Shown: positions 1-9,752, counted from the first letter of the stretch. The stretch is DNA of 64,000 nt from Desulfovibrio sp. (GCA_024683955.1 JAIKXS010000017.1:1-64000); one strand, 5' to 3'. Notes: generated by a model not told the origin, from the letters alone. Made by a program: numbers and translations.

Positions 1-411
1 AGAGACATAGGCATTGGCGTCAAAGGCGTTGCTGGGATTAATAAGGTTACCGTCTGCGTCTGTTTCGTGAGAACCATATTTGATGTAGTGCTGTTCGGCA
101 TTGAGACCGGCTTTCTTAAAGGCTTCTATGGTGTCCTCGACTGTCCAGGTCCTGCCCTGATAGTTAATGGAGTTGAGTTGCGCCGTCTTGGCTTTCAGGT
201 ACTCGTCGACATTGAAATACGGGTTGGCCGAAGTGCCCTCGGTCAACGAGTACTTGTCGTAGTGTTGCTCCACGGTAAGGCCGATCTTCTCAATGGCGGC
301 TATAAGGGTTTCTTCCGTAAAGGCGTTGCCGTTGGAATCAGTTTCTCCGGCTTTAGCCAGCTGTGCCAGTTTAGACCGGAGATAATACGACTCATCAAAA
401 AAGAGTGCCAT
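1..411 (-). CDS. 5' part of a repeat-containing adhesin/RTX-like protein, running off the window edge
   Basis: Absent from the ORF track because it has no stop in the window. Minus-strand reading from ATG at 411 gives MALFFDESYYLRSKLAQLAKAGETDSNGNAFTEETLIAAIEKIGLTVEQHYDKYSLTEGTSANPYFNVDEYLKAKTAQLNSINYQGRTWTVEDTIEAFKKAGLNAEQHYIKYG..., with two units of a repeat (F-D/N-..-YL..K.AQL ... G-L-.-.EQHY-.KY). Purine-rich SD-like GGGAAGGGGGA precedes the ATG. Confidence 0.75.
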   Translation of the reverse strand, partial: MALFFDESYYLRSKLAQLAKAGETDSNGNAFTEETLIAAIEKIGLTVEQHYDKYSLTEGTSANPYFNVDEYLKAKTAQLNSINYQGRTWTVEDTIEAFKKAGLNAEQHYIKYGSHETDADGNLINPSNAFDANAYVS

Positions 412-786
412 AACGTCCCCCTTCCCAATAAAAACGCTGCTATCCAAGTGCGAGAATTCTTTCTTTCGTTACAACTGTTGCCCCGATGCTTTGTTTCACA
501 GGCTATTATTCGCTATAAAACGGTTGAGGGCAACGTCTTTTTTGGCAGTATCAATACCTTCTTTCTCTGCCTCCGCCTATACCCCATTCCTCGCACCAAC
601 CTATCTTTCTGTCCATTTCATCTGCCACGCTTCTCTCTGTGTAAACAGGTATTTGATTCACCTTGGAATGGCCAGGAAACGTACACTAATCTTTAAGCCG
701 TTAACATGTGGAAATCGCTCATAAAGGGGGCTTTTCGTGGTTAGTATCGGGTATCCCTTGGTGCTCTAAATGATCAAAAGTAATGG

Positions 787-876
787 TTATTGACACTTTA
801 ACGCCGGGGACATGTCTCGCTGAACGCTGATCAGCGCCTTTGCAAGCTGTTTTGTGTTGTCTGAGCTGTATTCCAT
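787..876 (-). pseudogene. Truncated ERF-family (phage single-strand annealing) N-terminus
   Basis: GGAGG upstream of ATG at 876; peptide MEYSSDNTKQLAKALISVQRDMSPALKCQ* resembles the start of ERF-superfamily proteins, then stops after 29 codons. Confidence 0.4.
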
Positions 877-904
877 GGGGTAAACCTCCTTTTTTAGGCA
901 CAAA

Positions 905-941
905 AAACGGAATTTGAGGTGACAAGGCTCAAATTCCGTTT
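905..941 (-). terminator. Perfect 14-bp inverted repeat just upstream of the ERF-like remnant
   Basis: AAACGGAATTTGAG / CTCAAATTCCGTTT with 9-nt loop; on the minus strand followed by TTT. Confidence 0.5.
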
Positions 942-1117
942 AAAAAATCCGAATTTTTATGTTTACAAAGAACCTAAATCTTTCTTCCTATATACTTATA
1001 ACAGCGTAAAGAAGCATGAATAGTATGCTTTTTTTACAAAATTCGAATAAAGTGTGAGAAAGTCTTCACCCTTTTGTTTGGATATGTGTGTACTAGTATC
1101 TCCCTATGTCCACGTAG

Positions 1118-1176
1118 CTTTTGGTCACACTTTTGGTCACACTAGGTGGCTGATTGTGTGACCAAAAGTTTTTTTA
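1118..1176. repeat. Inverted repeat with a tandemly duplicated left arm (CTTTTGGTCACAC x2 ... GTGTGACCAAAAG) followed by a T run
   Basis: Arms 1118-1130 and 1130-1142 versus 1156-1169; T run 1169-1175 on the plus strand. Confidence 0.7.
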
Positions 1177-1248
1177 TTTGGCTGTATATATGCTAGTATA
1201 GGGCATATTCATATATGTCAGTAAAAAAATTCCCGCTTTGGACATCAT
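1174..1248 (-). pseudogene. Start of an RND efflux permease gene, truncated after about 4 codons
   Basis: AGGAGA SD and ATGATGTCCAAA (MMSK...) directly after the periplasmic adaptor stop, where the RND permease normally starts; reading continues as MMSKAGIFLLTYMNMPYTSIYTAK*, with no homologous pump downstream. Confidence 0.45.
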
Positions 1249-1257
1249 ATTCTCCTG

Positions 1258-2364
1258 CTACGGCTTTGCTTTCTGTACCGTCTGACCATCTTTTATCTTG
1301 CCGATTCCTTCGGTTACAATTTCTTCACCGACTTTAAGTCCTGACTCAACAACGGTATTTTCGCCCATATTGAGCAAAACAACAATCTTGCGAGAAGAGA
1401 CCTTGTTTTCTCCATCCACCACCATGACCATAGGTCCCTGCTGGGTCTGCAGAATACTGGATCTTGGAATGGCAATGGCTTTGGGCAGCAGGGGCCCCTC
1501 CACGACGATCCGCACAAACTGACCTGGCAACACCAAACCGTCGGGGTTGGGGAATGAGGCCCTGGCCTGAATCACGCTCGTTACGGGATCCACCTTATTG
1601 TCGATAAAGTTAATCATGCCTGTTTTGTCATACTCTGTGCCATCAGCAAAACGAATCCTTGTCGCTGGCTTTTTACCCCAGGAGGCAAATCCTTGAAGTA
1701 CCAGACGCCGAAAATGCAACAAATCCGTATTGGGCAGTGAGAATTCAACATAGATGGGATCCATCTGCACTATCTCGGTCAAAAGACTACTATCTCCGGA
1801 TATGGTGATCAGATTGCCTTCAGTCTGGTATTCCTTCGAGGTAAACCCAGAAACAGGCGCTTTTACGTAGGCGTAATCCAGCTGGATATTGGCGTCTTTC
1901 TTCACCGCCTCAGCCGCTTCTAAATCGGCCTTGGCGCTGTTGACATTGGACATTGCCCGATCGCGTTCACGCTGGCTTACGGCATTCTTGCTGTAGAGAC
2001 TTTGAATCCGTTCCCATTCGCGTTTGGCATTATCATAGACGGCCAGCGCCTGTTTCGTCCTGGCATTGGCCTTTTCGACATTGGCCTTATACACATCCGG
2101 TGCGATCTCAAATAGAATATCACCTTTCTTTACGTAATCACCTTCTTTGAAGTTGCGCTTCTGCAGAATTCCACCAACCTGAGCTCTTATCTGAACAGAT
2201 AGGGATCCGGTTGTAAGACCGACATAATCCGCATTTGGCGCAATATCCTTGGCTTCTACAGTCATGGTTCGAACCAAAGGCGTCACAACTGCAGCATCAG
2301 TTGTCTCCCCCAAAAACACGGAGCACATGAAGAAAAGAAAAGCAAAAATAAACTGTTTAGGCAT
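1258..2364 (-). CDS. RND efflux periplasmic adaptor (membrane fusion) protein
   Basis: Signal peptide (MPKQFIFAFLFFMCSVFLG); VTPLVRTMTVEAKDIAPNADYVGLTTGSLSVQIRAQVGGILQKRNFKEGDYVKKGDILFEI is a typical MFP lipoyl/hairpin region. Confidence 0.9.
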   Translation of the reverse strand: MPKQFIFAFLFFMCSVFLGETTDAAVVTPLVRTMTVEAKDIAPNADYVGLTTGSLSVQIRAQVGGILQKRNFKEGDYVKKGDILFEIAPDVYKANVEKANARTKQALAVYDNAKREWERIQSLYSKNAVSQRERDRAMSNVNSAKADLEAAEAVKKDANIQLDYAYVKAPVSGFTSKEYQTEGNLITISGDSSLLTEIVQMDPIYVEFSLPNTDLLHFRRLVLQGFASWGKKPATRIRFADGTEYDKTGMINFIDNKVDPVTSVIQARASFPNPDGLVLPGQFVRIVVEGPLLPKAIAIPRSSILQTQQGPMVMVVDGENKVSSRKIVVLLNMGENTVVESGLKVGEEIVTEGIGKIKDGQTVQKAKP

Positions 2365-3104
2365 GGGAACTCCAGATTTAATAATCAGGGAAAAGCCCTC
2401 GGACTGTTCAGGGATTTCTATCATATTTTCTAAACACGTCTGGTATTTCGTATTAAGGATGCGGTTATCCCCACAGCGGACGAAGCAAGTCCAGTATGCC
2501 GGGAGGGTGAGATCTCTGAACGCCCCCGCTTGGACTGGGAAGACAGAGTACTGTCTGAGATCTGCCCATTCTGAAAAAAGGCATACAGAGCAAGTATTTT
2601 TCTTACGGAATAGATCTGTTCAAGGCCGGTCGCACCTTTTGAAGCGACGAAGGAAATATACCGCTCGGCACGGCAGTTCTCGTTCCGCCAGGTCTGCAGG
2701 TCTGCAGAGCCTCCTGTTACGGGTTCGGATTTCGCCGTTTTTCTCGGCCTTGACGAGGTTCCCCGCTCTCCTCTGCTCCTTCCGCGAGGTGCAGCTCCGC
2801 TCCGTGAACGCGTCCCCGGAACACAGAAGGATTCCAGGCGAATCCTTGGACTCTGCTGCCGTATCCGGGCCTGCAACGCAAGCTTTGGGGTGGATCTCTC
2901 CGGTCACCAGGTTACATTGCAGGTAGTTGTGGCGGCGCTCCGATTTCTGTTTTGCAACACTACATTGAAAACCAGCGTACTCCAAGCTAGAAGGCAAAGA
3001 TTCCGGTTACGGTGCGCCTTATATGCCGAGACTGAAGGACAGAGTATTACGGCGCGTTGGATAAAGCCTCCGGTGCCGCCATGCACTTCCCATCCGACTT
3101 TTGA

Positions 3105-3500
3105 TTACAAATTTGGCCCGCTCGCGACCAACTTGCTTTTCCAGGTTATGACAGAGGAAAGAAAGCTGCTGATTGCCCGCTCAAGCGCGAGAACGTCGGG
3201 AAAGTCATCGCCATAACGCTTCCAGAGAATCAGTTTCCCAAGTTTCCGCGCCACGGCAAAGGATGCACCCTCAGTCTGCGAACCAAGCAGCGACGCCTCC
3301 AGCAAATCCGCCAGACTGTCGGGGTTTAGCTTATCCACATCACAGATTTCAGCGTAAAAAAAAACGGTTTGATCATCCTCATTACACTGAAAGGTCACGG
3401 TATGCCGACCGTCAAACATGAGGGAGAGGTCACTGTCCAGTTCGACATTCCCTAGACCACATTTACGGATGAATTCGTCAAATACAAGAGAGAATTGCAT
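3105..3500 (-). CDS. CesT-like type III secretion chaperone
   Basis: MQFSLVFDEFIRKCGLGNVELDSDLSLMFDGRHTVTFQCNEDDQTVFFYAEICDVD...LLEASLLGSQTEGASFAVARKLGKLILWKRYGDDFPDVLALERAISSFLSSVITWK: size and domain pattern of CesT/SycE-type chaperones. Confidence 0.65.
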   Translation of the reverse strand: MQFSLVFDEFIRKCGLGNVELDSDLSLMFDGRHTVTFQCNEDDQTVFFYAEICDVDKLNPDSLADLLEASLLGSQTEGASFAVARKLGKLILWKRYGDDFPDVLALERAISSFLSSVITWKSKLVASGPNL

Positions 3501-3804
3501 AGCTGCTCCCAATATACACAACTACTAAATATACCCTCCACGGCACAATTTATTTGTCTTTGTCGTATCTGTCATGACCGAGAGGGTTCTGACGATAAAA
3601 ACATATCCGTAAAATATGTGCAACAACATTGATCAAATGTTAAACAACGACCACAAAGGTCTGCATTTCATTCATGCACAGTTAGTTCCATTATTATTGC
3701 AATATGTCTAGTTTATTGAACAGATCCGTCTGCTCCACAAATACTTGCGTAAAAGGAGTGTGGCCGGAGATGACCTACGTTCTACATGAGGATCCGGGAG
3801 AATT

Positions 3805-4002
3805 TCACAGCAGCACCCGATCAGGAAAAAAGACTCTTCTGAACCGAACAGGTTCTCCGTCGGGCTTGTAAACATCGACAATATCCCGTCCCCTTGTTTC
3901 TACACGAGCTTTCCGGAAATTGTTCAGCCTATCAACCAGGGCATCAGGCATCCATGAAAGGAGACGGTTGGAAAAGAAAGCGTTGAATGCCGCAGCCTGC
4001 AT
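3805..4002 (-). CDS. Small hypothetical protein, possibly a gene remnant
   Basis: 65-aa ORF with protein-like composition next to the chaperone gene; no clear family. Confidence 0.25.
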   Translation of the reverse strand: MQAAAFNAFFSNRLLSWMPDALVDRLNNFRKARVETRGRDIVDVYKPDGEPVRFRRVFFPDRVLL

Positions 4003-5479
4003 ACTGCCCTAGGCAAAATGATCGATACAGTGACAATCTCGCTTTCCGGAAAGAAAAACAAAAATGCCCTCTGCCGGCGGCAGGGACAGGGTGATATCTC
4101 AGATAATTTGAGGCAAAGGTTCACGTTGGGGATCATAAACAGTTACAATCTCATAATTTTAGGTTATAATCACAATAAAATCTGATCATGACAACAAAGT
4201 CCTCCGACTTCTATCCCCAAGAATTACCGCAGTTTGGGAAAAAAATTTTTCAAAAAAAATCACCCGGTACGATAATTCTTCGATTTTTCATCTGCAGACA
4301 TAGTAGGTACCGACACCATACCTGCACTTCCCCATGATCCTACGGGATAGTCTCCGAGACGAGCCGACCTGGCCCAGGGGCAGGAATAGATTAAACAATG
4401 CTGCAAGGAGCATATGGGCCTATTAACTGTCATATCCATTATGTTGTGAAGGGTTGACTTGATAAAATGATACGTTGACAACGCAATCTACAAACAAGGA
4501 TATCAAATCGCGGATCGACAATGACGTCGTAGCAGAACGGGCTTGAAGGGCACCATCATAGAAAAGTCGAACATACTTTTCTTCGCGCCATGCGATCATT
4601 CTACTACATCGAGTAAGATAAAAAAAGTCGGAGAACGCATGTAATCGGACTCAACGGCACAAAATGTCAAATCATCTTTGAACCAACACAAATTACAAGC
4701 GATCCGGATGTCAGGTGCCTACTTTTATTGGGCATCCAAGATGAACTCCATGGCAGCAGTGAAGTCGTTTTTATCAGCTTTGCAATTTCAAGCTCATATT
4801 TTTTTGTTTCAAACGATGTTCTGACAGCATTTTCCCTTCTTTGCCGATCATAACAGTATAGAGAACCAGGCAGAGTAGCGCGACACTGATCAACATGCTT
4901 CTGCACAGGATTGGCTGCGACACCAATCCTCTTCGTAAGTCAACTTTTTTATTTTCCTTTTCAAATAACTGCGTCACGAAAAATGGGAGGCAGTTTTCCC
5001 ATGAGTGCAGCCTGCCAGAAGACAAAAAACACAACAGAAGATTGTGTTCATGTCGCAAAAACATAAAATACGTAAAAATCCTTAAATTTTTTTCGATAAA
5101 AAATTCGCTCAATACCGTGAAACACAATCTCTGTTTCTTCCCTCCCACGCAAATTTTCACCAGCAAAAGCGTGGAGAACCTCACAACATAGGAATAAACA
5201 CACCCATTCATAACATAGTCCGAGGCAACCGATATCCGCTTATAAAGCCACTATTGGAGATTCTATCCCTCTATTTCCGTGCAATTTTACCACTTCGCGC
5301 AACAATTGCACGCAAAAATATATAATTTCTAGAATAATTTTCGAAAATTTTTAATGTGAGAAAACGCTAAAAGTTTGGGCAGATCACAAGGAGGCAAGAA
5401 AAAAAATATAAACGCTCAATATGGCATATATTTTGCTGAACAAGTAGCAGTTTTTTGCAACATAACGAGTGAGGCACTT

Positions 5480-6778
5480 ATGAGCTCTGTATGCCTTTTC
5501 CTTTCAATTCATGAACCTGTTATATTGCGTCACTACTCTGTTTTTGATCTTGGACAAAATTCCCTCTATGAAGATGACGAACGTAACTGTTCACGAATAC
5601 AGCGTCTTGCAGATAGCGTTTATCTTCCGACTATGAAGATCCTGCTTGATCAAGTTAAACGCCTTGAAGGAAAATTTCGTTTCGCTTGTCACATATCCCT
5701 TCCTGCTCTTGATCTTTTTGAGCAATACGCCCCAGAAGTTATCACTAAGCTTAATGAACTTGCCGAAACAGATGCTGTTGAATTTGTCGCCGGAGCGGCA
5801 CATTCATTAGCATTTTTATATTCGGAAGAGGAGTTTTGCAGGCAACTTTCACTCTACTCCAAAAGGGTTCAAAACACGTTTGGTAAAAAACCAACCTGTT
5901 TCTGTTCAACCGAACTCATCTATAATAATGATTTTGCCCGTTGCCTTTCCTCAATGGGTTATCGTTGCATGCTTGCCGAAGGAGCCGACCATATTCTTGG
6001 ATGGCGGAGTCCGAACTTCGTCTATGAGCCAGAAAACGTTCCCGACATGCGTCTTCTATTACGAAACAGAAGCCTTTCAAGGGACATCTCCCTCAGATTT
6101 TCAAACAAATCATGGGATATGTGGCCCCTTACAGCCGAGAAATACGCATCCTGGTGCGCTAAAATAAAGAACTGCGATGTCATCAATATTTTCTTAAACA
6201 TGAATGTTTTCGGCCTTATTCATGACCGAAGCTCTGGAATTTTTGAATTCCTCGAACACCTTCCGGCTTCCATCCTTGATGAGGGACTGCGTTTCTCAAC
6301 CCCCAATGATGCCATAACGAGGTACAACTCACGGGACTCCATCGACGTGCATAACTTCATCAGTTGGGACGACGCCGGGGGCGATCTTAATTCCTGGCTT
6401 GGCAATGACATGCAAAAAGACGCCGTCCACTTTCTCTATAGTCTTACAGACCGGGTCCATAAAACAAAAAATCCGGACATCCTTAAAGAATTTACTCGAT
6501 TACAAACCTCCAATTATTTACAATGGATGTCGACAAAATGGTTTGCTTCTTCGAACTACAAGGAACCATCCCCCTTTGTGAGCCCTCAGGAAGCATACGT
6601 AACCTATATGAACATTCTGGCAGATTTTGAAATACGACTGCAGAATATAATTGCAAAAATCGACGTGTCCGCTTCAAAAAATCAAACCAAACAGGTAACA
6701 CGCAGCAAGAAGACCGAGAAGAAATCCGTTCAGACCGAACAGAAAACCTTTACGGAAGACAAGCAACTGGTTGCCTAA
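5480..6778 (+). CDS. Glycoside hydrolase family 57 (alpha-amylase-like) protein
   Basis: MSSVCLFLSIHEPVILRHYSVFD..., FACHISLPALDLFEQYAPEVITKLNELAETDAVEFVAGAAHSLAFLYSEEEF, CFCSTELIYNNDFARCLSSMGYRCMLAEGADHILGWRSPN: GH57 pattern. GAGG SD before ATG at 5480. Confidence 0.85.
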   Translation: MSSVCLFLSIHEPVILRHYSVFDLGQNSLYEDDERNCSRIQRLADSVYLPTMKILLDQVKRLEGKFRFACHISLPALDLFEQYAPEVITKLNELAETDAVEFVAGAAHSLAFLYSEEEFCRQLSLYSKRVQNTFGKKPTCFCSTELIYNNDFARCLSSMGYRCMLAEGADHILGWRSPNFVYEPENVPDMRLLLRNRSLSRDISLRFSNKSWDMWPLTAEKYASWCAKIKNCDVINIFLNMNVFGLIHDRSSGIFEFLEHLPASILDEGLRFSTPNDAITRYNSRDSIDVHNFISWDDAGGDLNSWLGNDMQKDAVHFLYSLTDRVHKTKNPDILKEFTRLQTSNYLQWMSTKWFASSNYKEPSPFVSPQEAYVTYMNILADFEIRLQNIIAKIDVSASKNQTKQVTRSKKTEKKSVQTEQKTFTEDKQLVA

Positions 6779-6942
6779 ATTTTCATGCTTTTTGGCCTCT
6801 CCCCTTATTCAAAAAAACGTGATAGATACTTTTCGTTACATCTATATCTTGGGAAGAGACAGTCAGGTTGACCGTTTCACGAACCGTCGTTACTCCGCAA
6901 ACCTACATTCTTTCCTCTTAAGCAAGGAAAAGAGAGCTCGAA

Positions 6943-7815
6943 ATGGATGCAATAAAAAAAGTGGTTATTCCAGTTGCCGGATGGGGAACCCGTTCACTTC
7001 CTGCGAGTAAAAACATTCCAAAAGAAATGTTGCCCATCTATAACAAGCCTGTTATTCAATACGTTGTGGAGGAAGCTCAACGTTCAGGCATTGAGGACGT
7101 CATCTTTGTCACGAACAGGGATAAAAGCGTCATTGAAGACCACTTTGACTATAATCTTCAGCTCGAAGGTGTTCTCGAACGCGCTGGAAAAATGGACAAA
7201 CTGGCGCTGATACGAGAAGTCGCGGAAATGGTCAATATCATGTCCGTTCGCCAGAAAAAGCAACTCGGCCTTGGCCATGCGGTCCTCTGCGCAAAACATC
7301 TCGTGGGGAGCAATCCGTTTGCCATCATGGTCGGTGACGATCTGATGTTTGGCGGGGTGCCAGGCATAAAACAACTCATGGACGTTGCCGTTTCGGAGAA
7401 CATGTCCGTAGTCGGGGTCATGGAGGTTCCCGCTGATAAAGTCGACAAATACGGCATAATCGACGGCGAAGAGGTCTCTCCCGGCGTCTATCGCGTCAAC
7501 AATCTTGTGGAAAAACCCAAGCGTAACGAAGCCCCCTCGCGAATGGCCATCGTTGGGCGTTATGTGCTCAAACCCGATATTTTCGAACTTCTTGAAAATG
7601 TCACACCGGGGCACGGTGGAGAAATACAACTGACAGATGCCATGCAAGGCCTGGCAAAAAACCATGATATGCTGGCAGTTCGCATGTCAGGAATGAGATT
7701 TGACGCAGGGGACTGGGCTGAATACCTCACCGCAAATATTTACTTTGCGCTGCAGGAAGAAGATCTTCGGTACGAACTCCTAGACAAGTTAAAGAATTTT
7801 GTACAGTTCAGCTGA
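6943..7815 (+). CDS. galU: UTP--glucose-1-phosphate uridylyltransferase
   Basis: KKVVIPVAGWGTRSLPASKNIPKEMLPIYNKPVIQYVVEEA...; GLGHAVLCAKHLVG; VGDDLM. Confidence 0.97.
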   Translation: MDAIKKVVIPVAGWGTRSLPASKNIPKEMLPIYNKPVIQYVVEEAQRSGIEDVIFVTNRDKSVIEDHFDYNLQLEGVLERAGKMDKLALIREVAEMVNIMSVRQKKQLGLGHAVLCAKHLVGSNPFAIMVGDDLMFGGVPGIKQLMDVAVSENMSVVGVMEVPADKVDKYGIIDGEEVSPGVYRVNNLVEKPKRNEAPSRMAIVGRYVLKPDIFELLENVTPGHGGEIQLTDAMQGLAKNHDMLAVRMSGMRFDAGDWAEYLTANIYFALQEEDLRYELLDKLKNFVQFS

Positions 7816-7983
7816 CCTTCCTTTTCCTGAGATGCTAAAACATTTGTTGTCATCTTTATCAAACGCACTGTAAAGCCCGGCCCTTCATGGCGGGGATATA
7901 AGATTTACCGTACCTGATATTTTCTTTATCTTTCTTCTTCCAGCATACGCTTTGGCGGCGGGACAAACCCTGTCAGCCAATGA

Positions 7984-8140
7984 GAGATTGAGACTTTGAA
8001 GAGGACGTTGCTTCGCTGCCTAAGGTTCCCTGCCATAAGAATTTGAAAGCAAAAGCGGAGCTGACGCTCCTCTTGGCAGTCTGGTTTGGGCAGGAACCCG
8101 ACCACGAATGCAGATTCAACCCTGCCTCTCTGCGGATCTC
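7984..8140 (+). ncRNA. Structured RNA candidate, rod-like, possibly 6S RNA (ssrS)
   Basis: Nested complementary blocks: GAGATT(7984)/GGATCTC(8134), TTGAA(7996)/TTCAA(8115), TGCTTCG(8009)/CGAATGCA(8105), GGTTCCCTGCC(8024)/GGCAGGAACC(8089), GGAGC(8057)/GCTCC(8066). Intergenic, about 160-nt core, followed by a strong terminator on the same strand. Confidence 0.45.
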
Positions 8141-8184
8141 ACGACGTTATATGGGGGAGAATGTCCCCAACCTAATATACTCAG

Positions 8185-8215
8185 AAGGCCTCCTGGATGT
8201 TTGCCAGGAGGCCTT
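8185..8215 (+). terminator. Rho-independent terminator
   Basis: Perfect 12-bp stem AAGGCCTCCTGG/CCAGGAGGCCTT, loop ATGTTTG, then TT-rich tail. Confidence 0.8.
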
Positions 8216-8234
8216 CTTCACGTTCACACTGCAA

Positions 8235-8268
8235 TAAAAAAGAGCACCTGCGACAAGCGTAGATGCTC
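8235..8268 (-). terminator. Terminator of tRNA-Thr
   Basis: Minus strand GAGCATCT...AGGTGCTC followed by TTTTTT. Confidence 0.6.
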
Positions 8269-8276
8269 ACGTTGAC

Positions 8277-8352
8277 TGGAGCCAGCTGATGGACTTGAAC
8301 CTCCGACCTGCTGATTACGAATCAGCTGCTCTACCGACTGAGCTAAGCTGGC
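8277..8352 (-). tRNA. tRNA-Thr(CGT), CCA encoded
   Basis: GCCAGCTTAGCTCAGTCGGTAGAGCAGCTGATTCGTAATCAGCAGGTCGGAGGTTCAAGTCCATCAGCTGGCTCCA; anticodon stem GCTGA/TCAGC, loop TTCGTAA. Confidence 0.95.
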
Positions 8353-8416
8353 AAAAAAATCTGTACAGGGATTTTCTATTCTAACAGCGTTTCCATGTCA
8401 AGGGCCAACAGGATGA

Positions 8417-9691
8417 TTAGCGCTCTGTAGCCGGATCTGTAACCTCCGCTCTGTCTCCTATCGCAAAAACGGCCACATTATTTCCTCCGTGGCCGTTACG
8501 GCCCTGTGACGTCACAACGGCAAGAGTTTCCTCGGGATTTACGTCAAGACCGACTGCATACGGAGCAACAGGTGATTTGCTTACCACCTTCCAGGAAGAA
8601 ATATCGATGCATGAAATGGAAGAACTTTTATTGCACACAACATAAAGATGCCGCCCGTCCTTTGAGATCGCGCAGGTACGGGCCCCGGAGCCGACTGTGA
8701 GAACCCGGCCACCGACCTTTCCTCTGACACGTACTTTCCGAAGGATCTCCTCCACATCAATTTCCGCTATTTTTCCGGGGACATTAAAGGTTACATACAA
8801 TTTTGTGCCGGCCGGGTTCAGGACAAAGTGCCTGGGATTGACAACAGGAAGAGAAACACTTCCGAGATAGTTTCCGGATGCGGTTTCAAATACATGCAGG
8901 GATCCCGTCTTCATTCCGCTTACAAACAGGTACTTCCCGTCGTGGCTAAAGATGGTTCCACGCAGGCAAAGGCCGCACACATTATCCCGGTTTCCCGTGA
9001 TATGGGCCACATTCAGACGTTTTCCAACAACAAGAAGACGCTCATAATGAAAAGAGGCCGGGTCATCGCCGGATATATCGATGAGCCCTATAGTATTATC
9101 TCCCCAGTGCGTCACGGCAATATATTTTCCGTCAGGAGATGCAACAACCATTTTTGGCAATGGTGCAGTAGGCATTACACGAACAATTTCATTGCTCTTT
9201 GTATCTATAATAGCTAAAGCAGATGGTGAAGAAGCATTATTATCACATTCACGACGATAGTAGGAAACCCATAGATATCGACCATTATGTGTAAAATCAC
9301 ATTCAACTGGTTTTCCACTAAATATATTATGTTCGCCCTTACCAAAACAGGTATTATATTTATAATCAAAGATTGTATTTTCGCCGTTTAAAAAGAGGTG
9401 ACTATTTTCGGAAGAAAAGGAATGGCGAATAACCTTCTGCAGGGTAAGAGTTTTTGTATCATAAACGAGGGTTTCCTTCCCTTCAAGAGAATTAATATAA
9501 AATGTTTTTCCGTCCGGTGTAAAAATTGCCGACTTAGGTGAAAAGATATGAGAGGAACGCAAATTTTTTATAAGGTGCAAAGAATAATTACCGTGATCTG
9601 CCTTATCATCATTTTTGGCAAATCCTGATGATGAATAAAGGACAAAGGCACAAACAAGAAGAAGAGCAATGATATTGGGAGATCTTTTCAT
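8417..9691 (-). CDS. Secreted YVTN/WD40-like beta-propeller protein
   Basis: Signal peptide; repeated blades such as ASPDGKYIAVTHWGDNTIGLIDI, FSHDGKYLFVSGMKTGSLHVFETASGNYLG, ISKDGRHLYVVCNKSSSISCIDISSWKVV. Confidence 0.8.
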   Translation of the reverse strand: MKRSPNIIALLLVCAFVLYSSSGFAKNDDKADHGNYSLHLIKNLRSSHIFSPKSAIFTPDGKTFYINSLEGKETLVYDTKTLTLQKVIRHSFSSENSHLFLNGENTIFDYKYNTCFGKGEHNIFSGKPVECDFTHNGRYLWVSYYRRECDNNASSPSALAIIDTKSNEIVRVMPTAPLPKMVVASPDGKYIAVTHWGDNTIGLIDISGDDPASFHYERLLVVGKRLNVAHITGNRDNVCGLCLRGTIFSHDGKYLFVSGMKTGSLHVFETASGNYLGSVSLPVVNPRHFVLNPAGTKLYVTFNVPGKIAEIDVEEILRKVRVRGKVGGRVLTVGSGARTCAISKDGRHLYVVCNKSSSISCIDISSWKVVSKSPVAPYAVGLDVNPEETLAVVTSQGRNGHGGNNVAVFAIGDRAEVTDPATER

Positions 9692-9727
9692 AGCATTCTT
9701 TCAGCGTGTGTTTACCCAAAACAGGGT

Positions 9728-9752
9728 GGAAACGCTGCCTCGTAAAAACTCC
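9728..9752 (-). promoter_or_regulatory. Copy 1 of a dispersed 25-nt leader element (GGAGTTTTTACGAGGCAGCGTTTCC)
   Basis: 14-nt core GAGGCAGCGTTTCC identical in three places; 36 nt upstream of the ATG at 9691. Confidence 0.55.

Noticed and set aside
2430-3086. Overlapping minus/plus ORFs (148, 125 and 225 aa) considered as a decayed TetR-type regulator or T3SS effector
   Set aside because: No frame gives recognisable motifs and several frames are equally open; cannot be supported from sequence alone.
4667-5211. Minus-strand ORFs 79 and 145 aa considered as transposase fragments
   Set aside because: Only vague resemblance, no catalytic motif and no inverted-repeat ends found.
8043-8237. 64-aa plus-strand ORF after galU
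   Set aside because: Runs across the putative structured RNA and through the terminator hairpin; no SD.
8384-8395. ACAGCGTTTCC on the plus strand as a fourth copy of the leader element
   Set aside because: Only the right part matches; arm spacing differs and it is not placed before a plus-strand start codon.
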